Origin: Bacillaceae bacterium OF18-1A
GTDB taxonomy: Bacteria > Bacillota > Bacilli > Bacillales > Bacillaceae_G
Direction of reading: 5' to 3'
Assembly (NCBI GenBank): GCA_027694045.1
Contig: JAQEWB010000011.1
Location: forward strand, 17,388 to 81,387
Length of the DNA stretch: 64,000 nt
Part shown: positions 55,787 through 63,941 of the stretch, piece by piece
Layout: each line of letters opens with the position of its first letter
Position numbering within the stretch: position 1 is the stretch's first letter
Made by a program: the position numbers and the translations under genes
The notes under the pieces: model-generated
Database searches by the model: none
What the model saw: the letters and a program-made list of their open reading frames with translations, nothing else
Told to the model about the DNA's origin: nothing

Positions 55787-56593
55787 TTATTCACTTACTG
55801 GAAGTACAGCGCCTTTATACTCTTTATTAATAAAGTCTTGAATTTCTTTTGAATGCAGCACTTCTACTAACTCTTTAATTTCTTTTTTCTTCTCGTCGCC
55901 TTTACGAACAGCAATAATATTTGCATATGGAGAGTCTGATCCTTCAATTGCAATTGCATCCTTTGTTGGATTTAATTTCGCATCAATTGCGTAGTTTGAA
56001 TTAATAAATAAAGCATCTCCCTCATTGTTTTCATATAACTTTGGTGAAAGTCCAGGTTCAACATCTGTTTTAAACTTTAAGTTTTTCGGATTTTCCACAA
56101 CATCTTTTACTGTCGCTTTAACAACATCTACACCATCTTTTAATTGAATAACGCCACCTTTTTGTAACAGTGCTAACATACGGCCACGCTCTGCTACGTT
56201 GTTACTCATAATAACTGTTCCGCCCTCTGGCAAGTCTTTCAAGCTCTTATATTTCTTAGAATAAATACCCATCGGCTCTAAATGGATTTTCCCTGCATTA
56301 ACAATTTTATATCCTTTTTCTTGAATCTCTTTATCTAAGTAAGGAATGTGCTGGAAATAGTTCGCATCAATTTCTTTATCCGCTAACGCTTTATTCGGCA
56401 ACACATAATCCTGGAATTTTTTAATCTCTAATTTAATACCTTTTTTCTCTAATATCGGCTGTGCTTTCTCTAAAATAACAGCGTGCGGCACATTAGAAGC
56501 TCCAACGACAAGCTTATTCTCCTCTTTCCCTCCGCAGGCAGCTAATGTGAATACAGATAGCGCTGTAACAACTGACAATATAATTTTTTTCAT
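55787..56593 (-). CDS. metQ: Methionine-binding lipoprotein MetQ, copy 2
   Basis: A 268-residue NlpA/MetQ lipoprotein (lipobox LAAC, Cys 20) binding methionine for the MetNP transporter. The mature core VGASNVPHAVILEKA, FQDYVLPNKALADKEIDANYFQHIPYL and INSNYAIDAKLNPTKDAIAIEG is standard. It is highly similar along its length to the neighbouring copy at 56668, indicating a tandem duplication. It lies 74 bases downstream of that copy, without a terminator I can name between them. Confidence 0.93.
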   Translation of the reverse strand: MKKIILSVVTALSVFTLAACGGKEENKLVVGASNVPHAVILEKAQPILEKKGIKLEIKKFQDYVLPNKALADKEIDANYFQHIPYLDKEIQEKGYKIVNAGKIHLEPMGIYSKKYKSLKDLPEGGTVIMSNNVAERGRMLALLQKGGVIQLKDGVDVVKATVKDVVENPKNLKFKTDVEPGLSPKLYENNEGDALFINSNYAIDAKLNPTKDAIAIEGSDSPYANIIAVRKGDEKKKEIKELVEVLHSKEIQDFINKEYKGAVLPVSE

Positions 56594-56667
56594 TTGATGT
56601 CCCCTTCTCCCCTATAGTTATGTAGGTATGAAAAAGAGCTGGCATCAAACCAGCCCTCTTTACAAAA

Positions 56668-57480
56668 TTATTCTTTTACAGGAACAACTGCCCCTTTATA
56701 TTCTTTATTAATGAAGTCTTCAATTTCTTTAGAATGTAACACTTCTACAAGAGCTTTAATCTCTTTTTTATCTTTATCACCTTTACGAACAGCCACTACG
56801 TTTGCATATGGAGAATCATTACCTTCAATTGCAATCGCATCTTTTTCCGGATTTAATTTTGCATCGATTGCATAGTTAGAGTTAATTAAAACTGCGTCGC
56901 CTTCTTTATTGTTATACACTTGCGGTAATAAACCAGGCTCAATATCTGTTTTAAATTTTAAGTTTTTCGGATTATCTGCAATATCTTTTGTAGTTGCTTT
57001 AACAGGATCTACTCCGTCTTTAATTTTTAAAATACCCTCTTTTTGTAAAATCGCTAAACCACGTCCATGGTCAGCAACAGAGTTACTCATAATAATTGTC
57101 GCTCCATCTGGAAGCTCTTTTAGACTCTTATATTTTTGAGAGTATACACCGATTGGTTCTAAATGAATTTTCCCAGCTACTTCAAAATCATATTTTTTAT
57201 CTTTTATTTCTTTTTCTAAATACGGAATGTGCTGGAAGTAGTTTGCATCTAATTCTTTATCAGCTAATGATTTATTCGGCAATACGTAGTCTTGGAATTT
57301 TTTAATTTCCAAATCAATTCCTTTTTTCTCAAGTAACGGTTTAGCCTTTTCTAAAATAACAGCGTGCGGTACGTTAGAAGCACCAACTACAAGTTTCTTT
57401 TCATCGTTATCTTTCGCGCCACAAGCTGCTAACCCAAAAATTGAAGTTGAAATAAGTGCTGTAAGTAATAATTTTTTCAT
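56668..57480 (-). CDS. metQ: Methionine-binding lipoprotein MetQ, copy 1
   Basis: A 270-residue MetQ with lipobox LAAC. The same ligand-binding blocks as the adjacent copy, with conservative differences (for example ADHGRGLAILQKEGILKIKDG against AERGRMLALLQKGGVIQLKDG). It directly follows the permease gene (22 bases), so it is the original operon member. GGAGG lies upstream of the ATG. Confidence 0.95.
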   Translation of the reverse strand: MKKLLLTALISTSIFGLAACGAKDNDEKKLVVGASNVPHAVILEKAKPLLEKKGIDLEIKKFQDYVLPNKSLADKELDANYFQHIPYLEKEIKDKKYDFEVAGKIHLEPIGVYSQKYKSLKELPDGATIIMSNSVADHGRGLAILQKEGILKIKDGVDPVKATTKDIADNPKNLKFKTDIEPGLLPQVYNNKEGDAVLINSNYAIDAKLNPEKDAIAIEGNDSPYANVVAVRKGDKDKKEIKALVEVLHSKEIEDFINKEYKGAVVPVKE

Positions 57481-57502
57481 TTGAAATATCCTCCTGTTTT
57501 CC

Positions 57503-58168
57503 TTATCTTTTATCTATTCGAGTCGTTACACGATCACCAATCCACTGAATGAAAAATACAACTAGTAATACACAAATTGTCGCAACAATTGTTACGTCGT
57601 TATTTCCTCGTTGGAATCCTTCTAAGTAAGCAAGCGTTCCAAGACCACCGGCGCCAACAACGCCGGCCATTGCTGTGTAGCCAACTAAAGCAATTGTCGT
57701 AACCGTAATACCAGATACTAATGCTGGTAATGATTCTGGAATTAACACTTTTAAAATGATCGTGCTTGTTTTTGCCCCCATTGCTTTCGAAGCTTCAATT
57801 ACACCTTTATCAATTTCACGAAGTGCGATTTCAACCATTCTTGCGTAAAATGGTGCCGCTCCAATAATTAAAGCCGGTAGTGCTGCACTTGCTCCAAGAA
57901 TTGTTCCAAGAAGAATCTTTGTGAATGGAATTAATAAAATAATTAAAATGATGAACGGTATCGAACGGAAAATATTTACGAACGCTCCAATTGCCGTATG
58001 AACCGCTTTGTTTTCCCATAAATTATCTTTTCCTGTCATAAAGAGTAGCAATCCTAAAATAAGTCCTAAAACGAATGTGGCAAGAGCTGCAATTGCCGTC
58101 ATATATAACGTTTCACCAGTTGCTTCTAACATTTGATTCCAATCAACATTTGTGAGTAACTTATCCAT
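57503..58168 (-). CDS. metP: Methionine ABC transporter permease MetP
   Basis: A 221-residue permease with five membrane segments and the coupling motif EASKAMGAKTSTIILKVLIPESLPALVSG (EAA loop). Family features AFVNIFRSIPFIILII and AGVVGAGGLG are present. ATG 58168 follows GGAGGTGAT and overlaps the end of metN, so translation is coupled. Confidence 0.95.
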   Translation of the reverse strand: MDKLLTNVDWNQMLEATGETLYMTAIAALATFVLGLILGLLLFMTGKDNLWENKAVHTAIGAFVNIFRSIPFIILIILLIPFTKILLGTILGASAALPALIIGAAPFYARMVEIALREIDKGVIEASKAMGAKTSTIILKVLIPESLPALVSGITVTTIALVGYTAMAGVVGAGGLGTLAYLEGFQRGNNDVTIVATICVLLVVFFIQWIGDRVTTRIDKR

Positions 58169-59186
58169 GAGCAATCACCTCCAGCTCTACTTGTTCTTGA
58201 TGAATTCCTTCTATCGCTTGCTGGATCGCTGTTTCCTCACCATTTAAATGAACGACTAAACTACCGTAAGAACCGTTATTCGTTTGTGCGATATTTCCTT
58301 GCAAAATGCTAACTTCTATATCATTGCGTTGCATTAATCTTTGGAGTACCGGTCTTTCTACTGCTTCACCGATAAACTGCAAGCGAATTACTTTTCCATC
58401 TGGATACTTTTCAATTAAACTTTCAATCGTTTCATTTGTATCTTCAGAATCCGTTAACTGCTGTACAAATCGTTTTGTGATGTCTTGCTGCGGGTTACGG
58501 AATACGTCAAGTACTGGACCTGTTTCTACGATTTTCCCTCTTTCCATTACCGCAACGCGATTACAAATTTTTCGAATTACGTGCATCTCATGTGTAATGA
58601 GTACAATTGTTAAACCGAGACGCTTATTAATATCGAGTAGTAAATCCAAAATTTGATCTGTCGTTTCTGGATCAAGAGCTGACGTTGCTTCGTCACATAA
58701 AAGTACTTGTGGATTGTTAGCTAACGCTCTTGCAATCCCAACGCGTTGCTTTTGTCCACCACTTAACTGAGATGGATATGCATCTCCTCTTCCTTCTAAT
58801 CCAACAAGATGAATTAACTCATCAACACGTTTTCTTCTTTTCGCTTTATCAACACCTGCAATTTCCAGTGGAAACTCGATATTTTCGCGTACAGTTCGTG
58901 ACCAAAGTAAGTTAAAGTGCTGAAAAATCATTCCGATTTCTTGCCTTGCCTTACGAAGTTCACTTCCTGTAATGGCTGAAATAACACGATTTGCAATTGT
59001 AATTTGACCAGAAGTTGGTTTCTCTAACTGATTAAACAATCTAATTAAAGAGCTTTTCCCAGCGCCACTATATCCGATAACACCAAATATTTCGCCTTTC
59101 TCTATGTTTAAGTTGGCGTTATCTACAGCAGTGACATCACCGCTTTTTGATTTATATATTTTCTTTACATTTTCTAATAAGATCAT
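58161..59186 (-). CDS. metN: Methionine ABC transporter ATPase MetN
   Basis: A 341-residue ATPase. Walker A GYSGAGKSSLIRLFN, Q-loop IFQHFNLLWSRTV, signature LSGGQKQRVGIARAL, Walker B VLLCDEATSALDPE; the C-terminal ~95 residues are the ACT-like NIL domain that senses methionine (VIRLQFIGEAVERPVLQ). AGGGGTG precedes the ATG. It is the first gene of metNPQQ, under the SAM riboswitch. Confidence 0.96.
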   Translation of the reverse strand: MILLENVKKIYKSKSGDVTAVDNANLNIEKGEIFGVIGYSGAGKSSLIRLFNQLEKPTSGQITIANRVISAITGSELRKARQEIGMIFQHFNLLWSRTVRENIEFPLEIAGVDKAKRRKRVDELIHLVGLEGRGDAYPSQLSGGQKQRVGIARALANNPQVLLCDEATSALDPETTDQILDLLLDINKRLGLTIVLITHEMHVIRKICNRVAVMERGKIVETGPVLDVFRNPQQDITKRFVQQLTDSEDTNETIESLIEKYPDGKVIRLQFIGEAVERPVLQRLMQRNDIEVSILQGNIAQTNNGSYGSLVVHLNGEETAIQQAIEGIHQEQVELEVIAHG

Positions 59187-59209
59187 GGTGTATCACCCCT
59201 TTTTTAAAT

Positions 59210-59275
59210 AAAAAGCGTAAGCGGCTCGCTTAGAATGTGAAGCGAAGCCGTCGAACATTCTAGCCGCTGAAGCTA
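59210..59275 (+). repeat. Family B structured repeat, internally deleted
   Basis: AAAAGCGTAAGCGGCTCGCTTAGAATG and ACATTCTAGCCGCTGAAGC are the two ends of the family with the middle missing, leaving a near-palindrome. It lies in the metN leader, between the riboswitch terminator and the ribosome binding site. Confidence 0.75.
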
Positions 59276-59368
59276 AATTTTTGATTGACTCCGCAATTTT
59301 TATTTTTGATGCGTGTAGTCCATCATCATAACTACTTTTATTATTTGAATGTCCTCCACATTCAAACA

Positions 59369-59546
59369 ACAAAAAAACCTTTCCGCTTTAGAGAAGCAGA
59401 AAGGTTTATATGCGTATATAACAACATTATCCCTCTCTCTCATCTCTCAAAGCATTTGCTTTGCAGGAATTGGCACCATTTCAACATAAGTTGACGGTTG
59501 CCGGGCTTCACAGGGCACAGTCCCTCCACCTCTCTTGATAAGAGAA
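59369..59546 (-). ncRNA. SAM-I (S-box) riboswitch controlling metNPQQ
   Basis: On the minus strand the aptamer runs from CTCTTATCAAGAGAGGTGG through GAGGGACTGTGCCC, GAAGCCCGGCAACC and AATGGTGCCAATTCC to GAGAGATGAGAG, closing P1. It is followed by a terminator, AACCTTTCTGCTT/AAGCGGAAAGGTT plus a T run (59369-59407). SAM binding would favour termination and shut off methionine uptake. All core S-box blocks are present. Confidence 0.95.
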
Positions 59547-59669
59547 ATCAGATTACATTTTCGTCTGATTTGTAATTTATGAAATTGTCTATATTTTATG
59601 AATTGAATTTTATCAACATACACTCTCTATGTCAACAGAAATTTTCGCAAAGAATGAACCTTCAGAATT

Positions 59670-60014
59670 TTAAGCGCCTACTGACATCGGTTTACATATA
59701 TGAAACATCGATTCGACTAATAACATCGTTCGATACGTTCCTGAATATTGTACACGTCCATCATTCATTAACTTTTGCAATCGTATATTTCCATTCACCA
59801 GTTGTTCTACATCCTCTTCATCTACACAAACGATTTGTTCCGTTCCTCTCTCTTCATGCAACAATTCTATATAATCTCTTGAAATTTGTAACGAATAGCT
59901 TTCATCTCCAAAGCGGAAATTCACAGTTTTTTCTCCTTGTCTTAGGAGTGGTTCTAAATGGTATTGACCGTTAGCATAATTTACAAATGATTGCAGCAAA
60001 GAATATAATTTCAC
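59670..60014 (-). CDS. SCP2-like (YusD-type) protein
   Basis: A 114-residue protein resembling a small sterol-carrier/SCP2-type domain: KTVNFRFGDESYSLQISRDYIELL followed by VDEEDVEQLVNGNIRLQKLMNDGRVQYSGTYRTML, the second part being the SCP2 cavity helix pattern. Placed as B. subtilis yusD near yusE and yusF. It begins with GTG at 60014 with AAGG about 11 bases upstream. Ligand unknown. Confidence 0.65.
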   Translation of the reverse strand: MKLYSLLQSFVNYANGQYHLEPLLRQGEKTVNFRFGDESYSLQISRDYIELLHEERGTEQIVCVDEEDVEQLVNGNIRLQKLMNDGRVQYSGTYRTMLLVESMFHICKPMSVGA

Positions 60015-60166
60015 CCTAAATCACATCCTTCATATCACTTTCTATTACATACCATTCCCTCTCACTAAAGATCAATCCTGTTATTTTCGCTCGACAAATA
60101 CTGTAGCCACCGTGCTTCTCGACATATTTCTCGGGAAATATGTCGAGGCGGCAAAAAATTTGCCGC

Positions 60167-60475
60167 CTACTTTAATTCCGTATATAAATATTCAACCGAA
60201 TGAAATGCATATATTTTCTTCATCAGTGTCCCATCTTCAAAAACAAGTAAACAAGGTACACTTTCTATCCCATACTCTTTTGCTAAATACGGAGCATAAT
60301 TTAAATCTAACATCCCAATTTTCAGATTTTCAATTGTCATCTCAACAACCGTTAACATCTTTTTTGCTAATTGGCATGTTCCACACATTGGAGTATACAC
60401 ATATAACACTGTTTTTTCTTCATTTTCTATTAGGGCTGTAGCTTCGGCTCCTGTCCAGTCAATCACTTCTATCAT
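60167..60475 (-). CDS. yusE: Thioredoxin-like protein (YusE)
   Basis: A 102-residue thioredoxin-fold protein with active site YTPMCGTCQLAKK (CGTC instead of CGPC) and the cis-proline in IESVPCLLVFEDG. Cytosolic. It starts 3 bases after the stop of yusF and is probably translated from the same mRNA. Confidence 0.87.
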   Translation of the reverse strand: MIEVIDWTGAEATALIENEEKTVLYVYTPMCGTCQLAKKMLTVVEMTIENLKIGMLDLNYAPYLAKEYGIESVPCLLVFEDGTLMKKIYAFHSVEYLYTELK

Positions 60476-60478
60476 TCC

Positions 60479-60823
60479 TTACCGTAAATATTCTGTATAA
60501 ACGTCAATGTCAGCTCCCCACAATACATTTGCTAAGTGTGCAGACGGTGCAGTTGCTACCTCTCGATACGAGCGATCAATATAAATATGCTCTGCTTGCG
60601 GAAATTCTTTTCGAAATTGCTTCCTTAACTTTTCTCCAGCATCATCAGCATCCACTAGTACATACACTTCCTTATCAAAAAACTGATCAATGAGCTCATC
60701 CATTTTCGACAAACCAATTGTACCATTTGTACAAACAATTTCCACCGGTTCACGAATAATAGATTCAATCTTTCTTCTGTCTGATTTACCTTCTACAATA
60801 ATGACTTTTTCTACATAAATCAT
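60479..60823 (-). CDS. yusF: Toprim-domain protein (YusF)
   Basis: A 114-residue stand-alone Toprim protein. VEKVIIVEGKSDRRKIESII has the catalytic glutamate and VYVLVDADDAGEKLRKQF the DxD motif. Related to the Toprim of RNase M5 and primases; a nucleic acid function is likely but unproven. GGGTGATG precedes ATG 60823. Confidence 0.87.
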   Translation of the reverse strand: MIYVEKVIIVEGKSDRRKIESIIREPVEIVCTNGTIGLSKMDELIDQFFDKEVYVLVDADDAGEKLRKQFRKEFPQAEHIYIDRSYREVATAPSAHLANVLWGADIDVYTEYLR

Positions 60824-60916
60824 ATGTCATCACCCGATCACCATATACTATACAACCTTTAACTTAGTATATAGTATATTCGTTATTTTCATGTTGTTTC
60901 CTGTTTATTTTTGCAA

Positions 60917-61030
60917 AAGAAAAGCGGAGGCGGCTCGTTCAGAACAGGAGGACACCCGAACTCCTGAACTAGAGGCGCCTTTTGCCTTGTAGGAAGAAGC
61001 GAAGCCACCGAACAATCTAGCCTAGTCAAT
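60917..61030 (+). repeat. Family B structured repeat, nearly full copy
   Basis: AGAAAAGCGGAGGCGGCTCG opens; GAGGCGCCTTTTGCCT is internal; the 3' end AACAATCTAGCC is shortened relative to the copy at 30981. Confidence 0.8.
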
Positions 61031-61114
61031 AAAGAAAAATAAAAAAGTTTTTTCAAAAAACGTTCTCCCACACGATAATTAGTATATGATTCTACGTTCA
61101 TTATTTTACATAAA

Positions 61115-61262
61115 GTGAAACTTTAATCAGTGGGTTTTGTTCATCCCCCACTGATTATTAGCCCTCACCAATCGGACTTTTACGGGCAGTTGATCCCGCA
61201 CCTAACTCCTTTGCTTCCGCTGAATTTTGAGGTGGGGGTCTTACTGCCCGGCGAATAGCGGG
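61115..61262 (+). repeat. bcr1-type repeat, full copy, flanked by ATAAA
   Basis: Begins GTGAAACTTTAATCAGTGG, ends GGCGAATAGCGGG, ~148 bases, with ATAAA at 61110-61114 and 61263-61267. Shared blocks with 13037-13187 include ACCAATCGGAC, CGGGCAGTT, TTTTGAGGTGGG and ACTGCCCG. Confidence 0.88.
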
Positions 61263-61267
61263 ATAAA

Positions 61268-61298
61268 ATAAAAAAGGACAGCACAAAGGCTGTCCTTC
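61268..61298 (-). terminator. Terminator after gcvH
   Basis: AAGGACAGC pairs with GCTGTCCTT around ACAAAG; on the minus strand TTTTTTATTT follows. Confidence 0.88.
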
Positions 61299-61310
61299 AG
61301 TCGACTATAA

Positions 61311-61694
61311 TTAGTCTTGGTTTGTCATTTCTGCATATTTTTCTGCAGTTAATAACTTCTCAACTTGGCTTGCATCAGAAAGTTCAACTTTAACCATCCA
61401 TGCACCCTCGTATGGAGATTCGTTAACAAGTTCTGGTTGGTCACTTAATTCTTCGTTTACTGCTACAACTTTACCGCTTACAGGTGCGTATAATTCAGAA
61501 ACTGTTTTAACAGATTCTACGCTTCCGAATGGCTCGTCAGCTTCGATTGTTGCACCTACTTCAGGAAGTTCAACGAATACGATATCGCCTAACTCACCTT
61601 GTGCAAAGTGAGTAATACCGATAACAACTTCATTACCTTCAGTTTTTACCCATTCGTGTTCTTCAGAGTAACGTAAATTATTTGGAATGCTCAT
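61311..61694 (-). CDS. gcvH: Glycine cleavage system H protein
   Basis: A 127-residue lipoyl carrier protein. The lipoylated lysine is in [14 protein letters not shown], and [19 protein letters not shown] is the H-protein strand pattern. In Bacillus GcvH is also the relay on which LipA acts before lipoyl transfer. The ATG 61694 follows GGAGG by 7 bases; a longer frame overlapping the upstream gene is unlikely. Confidence 0.96.
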   Translation of the reverse strand: MSIPNNLRYSEEHEWVKTEGNEVVIGITHFAQGELGDIVFVELPEVGATIEADEPFGSVESVKTVSELYAPVSGKVVAVNEELSDQPELVNESPYEGAWMVKVELSDASQVEKLLTAEKYAEMTNQD

Positions 61695-61735
61695 GACTGT
61701 ACCTCCAGTGAATGTATTAATTATGTAAAAATACC

Positions 61736-62101
61736 TTATTGGTACTTTTTCCACACACTTTCAAACTGCTCTTCGTTAAAACCAAGTGTTACATTCGTTC
61801 CATCTGTTACAATTGGACGTTTGATCAACATGCCATCAGATGCTAACAGCTCATACATTTCGTCTTCGCTTGCATCCTTCAGCTTATCTTTCAGACCAAG
61901 TTCGCGGTAACGCATTCCACTTGTATTAAAGAATTTTTTTAATGGTAATTCACTTTTTTCGTGTAAATTACGTAAATCTTCTTTTGACGGTGGATTTTCA
62001 ACAATATGAATCATCTCATATGCTACATCGTTTGCCTCAAACCATTTCTTTGCCTTTTGACATGTGCCACACTTTGGATATGAATAAAATGTTACTGTCA
62101 T
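61736..62101 (-). CDS. yusI: ArsC/Spx-family protein YusI
   Basis: A 121-residue ArsC-like protein with [15 protein letters not shown] (CxxC) and [10 protein letters not shown], the conserved RP motif. Like Spx and MgsR it could bind RNA polymerase, or act as a reductase; it lacks proof of either. GTAGGTGA precedes the ATG. It lies directly upstream of gcvH. Confidence 0.9.
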   Translation of the reverse strand: MTVTFYSYPKCGTCQKAKKWFEANDVAYEMIHIVENPPSKEDLRNLHEKSELPLKKFFNTSGMRYRELGLKDKLKDASEDEMYELLASDGMLIKRPIVTDGTNVTLGFNEEQFESVWKKYQ

Positions 62102-62292
62102 AAATTCACCTACTTTTTACTAACCTTTACCTTTATCATATAGAAAACGTTTTATTATTTCAAACGATTATTCGCTAAACTTTAACTTATTTCGTGATAA
62201 TTTTTAATAATCCTGCGAATTTTTCTTATTTTCCCGCTATTTTTGAAGAAAAAAATAAATATATATTTTTTTAGATTCTTTTCGCTAACTGC

Positions 62293-62565
62293 ATCGAACA
62301 TATATATTAAACAAACGTTTGATTAATTTCCCATTTTTTCTGTTTTCCTTTGAGTGATACTGATTCTTTCACACCGAACATACTTCTTAAACAAACGTTT
62401 GATTAATTCCCTACTTTTCTATGTTTTCCTTTGAATGACACCGATTTCCCCCTACCGAACATACACCTTAAACAAACGTTTGATTAATTCCCTGCTTTTC
62501 TATGTTTTCCCTTGAACCACATTGCTTCTTTCCTACCGAACATATATATTAAACAAACGTTTATT
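62293..62565 (+). repeat. Tandem 81-bp repeats, each with a TTAAACAAACGTTTGATTAA palindrome
   Basis: CAAACGTTTG occurs at 62312-62321, 62392-62401 and 62473-62482, and as CAAACGTTTA at 62554-62563, spaced 80, 81 and 81 bases. Each is embedded in TTAAACAAACGTTTGATTAA, preceded by CGAACATA and followed by TTTCTATGTTTTCC-type sequence. The palindromes look like TetR-family operators; the repeat spacing is about 7.7 helical turns. Confidence 0.85.
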
Positions 62566-62573
62566 TAAAAAAA

Positions 62574-62600
62574 TAAGAAGCCTCGTTTACAGGCTTCTTC
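62574..62600 (-). terminator. Terminator after the lipoprotein gene
   Basis: AAGAAGCCT pairs with AGGCTTCTT around a 7-base loop, A-rich on the plus strand giving T's on the minus strand. Confidence 0.85.
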
Positions 62601-62601
62601 A

Positions 62602-63129
62602 TCATCTATTCAAATAATCTGCAATGGTTTGAAATACGACAATATACATATTATGAATACTTTCTTCTGTATTTCCACCATTCGATAAACCTACTCCCCA
62701 TTGTTGCCCTTCACCACTTCCAATATCTGCAAAACCTTGCGTATACATCGCATTTACATCTTTCGGTGCGCGGTTATATTCCATATTTTTTGTAATAAAA
62801 ATTGAATATGATTTATCTTGTAAGCCGATAAAAAATACTGGTTTCTTTAAAGATGAAAATAAATCTTTATACTGCTCTTTTGATGCTTCTTGAAAGTGCT
62901 CTTTCATTATGAGAAATCCATCCACTTCCTCAGCTTTCGTTGTCAATTCCTCTAACTTCACCTTTTCAAACTTCACATTCCGAAACGTATCTTTCGGTTT
63001 CTCACCAACAACTCCAATTACGAGTGCTCTTCCGTTATATTCTAATTTCTCTCCTTCTTTATCCTTTGCACACCCAGCACCGACTAGGCATAACAATATA
63101 AAAACTAAGAAATACAATACACGCTTCAT
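62602..63129 (-). CDS. Lipoprotein of unknown function
   Basis: A 175-residue lipoprotein with lipobox LVGAGC (Cys 20). The mature domain is alpha/beta: GRALVIGVVGEKPKDTF, VDGFLIMKEHFQEASKEQYKDLFSSLKKPVFFIGL, YSIFITKNMEY, then GFADIGSGEGQQWGVGLSNGG. I do not recognise the family. AGGAGGG lies 7 bases before the ATG. Confidence 0.75.
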   Translation of the reverse strand: MKRVLYFLVFILLCLVGAGCAKDKEGEKLEYNGRALVIGVVGEKPKDTFRNVKFEKVKLEELTTKAEEVDGFLIMKEHFQEASKEQYKDLFSSLKKPVFFIGLQDKSYSIFITKNMEYNRAPKDVNAMYTQGFADIGSGEGQQWGVGLSNGGNTEESIHNMYIVVFQTIADYLNR

Positions 63130-63272
63130 TTAGCACCCTCCTCTTCTTTAAGTCAAGTGACAAAATAGTAAGGTTCATGCAAGAAAATGTAAGTAAAATC
63201 GATAGCCCAATTTGTGTTTCTATATTATAATCAATTGAATTTACCTACATTACTAAAACATAGGAGATTGTC

Positions 63273-63920
63273 ATGAAGAAATTTAAACTTTCATCTTTTC
63301 TTCCGTTAAGTTATATACTTCTACTCGTACTCGTAAGTCCCCTTTACGATGTATTAAATAAATCAACTGTTCACGCAGTGAATGTTACAACTGTAGTAGA
63401 TGATTGGATTCCATTTGTAAAAGCATTTATTATTCCTTATTTACTTTGGTTTCCTTACTTATACGGCGCACTTATTTATTACTGTTTTGCTGATCGAAAG
63501 CAATATTATGTCACTTTAAGTAGCGTAATTCTTGGAAAACTTGCTTGTTTTTCGATTTACTACTTTTGGCAAACAACTGTACCGCGTCCGACTGTCGTTG
63601 GAACAGACGTATTTTCCGATTTAGTCCGCTATATTTATAGTATCGATCAACCGGTAAACTGTTTTCCTAGCATTCACGTTCTTACGACATTTGTAATTAT
63701 GCTGGCTGCCTTTAGACGTAGAGAACAGCATGCTTTTGAATATTACATCCTTACTTTCTTCGGTACACTTATTATTTTATCAACGTTATTTACGAAGCAA
63801 CACGCATTTATAGATGCCGTTTCAGGGATGACACTTGCAAGCATTCTATACTTCGGCGTTCAAATATTATTAGCAAAAGAAACAGTGACCGTTCCGATAA
63901 AACAAAATCATAAAATGTAA
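63273..63920 (+). CDS. PAP2-family membrane phosphatase
   Basis: A 215-residue protein with about five or six membrane segments and a split PAP2 active site: TTVPRPTVVG (motif 1 is reduced), CFPSIHVLTTFVIM (PSxH) and STLFTKQHAFIDAVSGM (second His, Asp). Likely dephosphorylates a lipid phosphate such as undecaprenyl-PP or phosphatidic acid. GGAG precedes the ATG. Its terminator appears to be cut by the IS end downstream. Confidence 0.85.
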   Translation: MKKFKLSSFLPLSYILLLVLVSPLYDVLNKSTVHAVNVTTVVDDWIPFVKAFIIPYLLWFPYLYGALIYYCFADRKQYYVTLSSVILGKLACFSIYYFWQTTVPRPTVVGTDVFSDLVRYIYSIDQPVNCFPSIHVLTTFVIMLAAFRRREQHAFEYYILTFFGTLIILSTLFTKQHAFIDAVSGMTLASILYFGVQILLAKETVTVPIKQNHKM

Positions 63921-63941
63921 CATAACAAAAAAGCAGACTGT

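Larger units (their letters stand above)
60824..61310. other. Intergenic region occupied by two dispersed repeats
   Basis: About 490 bases holding a family B repeat (60917-61030), an AT-rich linker with AAAAAAGTTTTTT, a full bcr1-like copy (61115-61262) and the gcvH terminator. No gene is supported. Confidence 0.6.
62102..62601. other. 500-base intergenic region with an operator-like tandem array
   Basis: Non-coding. The first ~190 bases are AT-rich without recognisable signals; the rest is the 81-bp tandem array at 62293-62565 and a terminator at 62574-62600. Confidence 0.6.

Noticed and set aside
62293..62565. CRISPR array
   Set aside because: The units are near-identical over the full 81 bases including the spacers, only four, and no cas genes are near; it is a tandem repeat.
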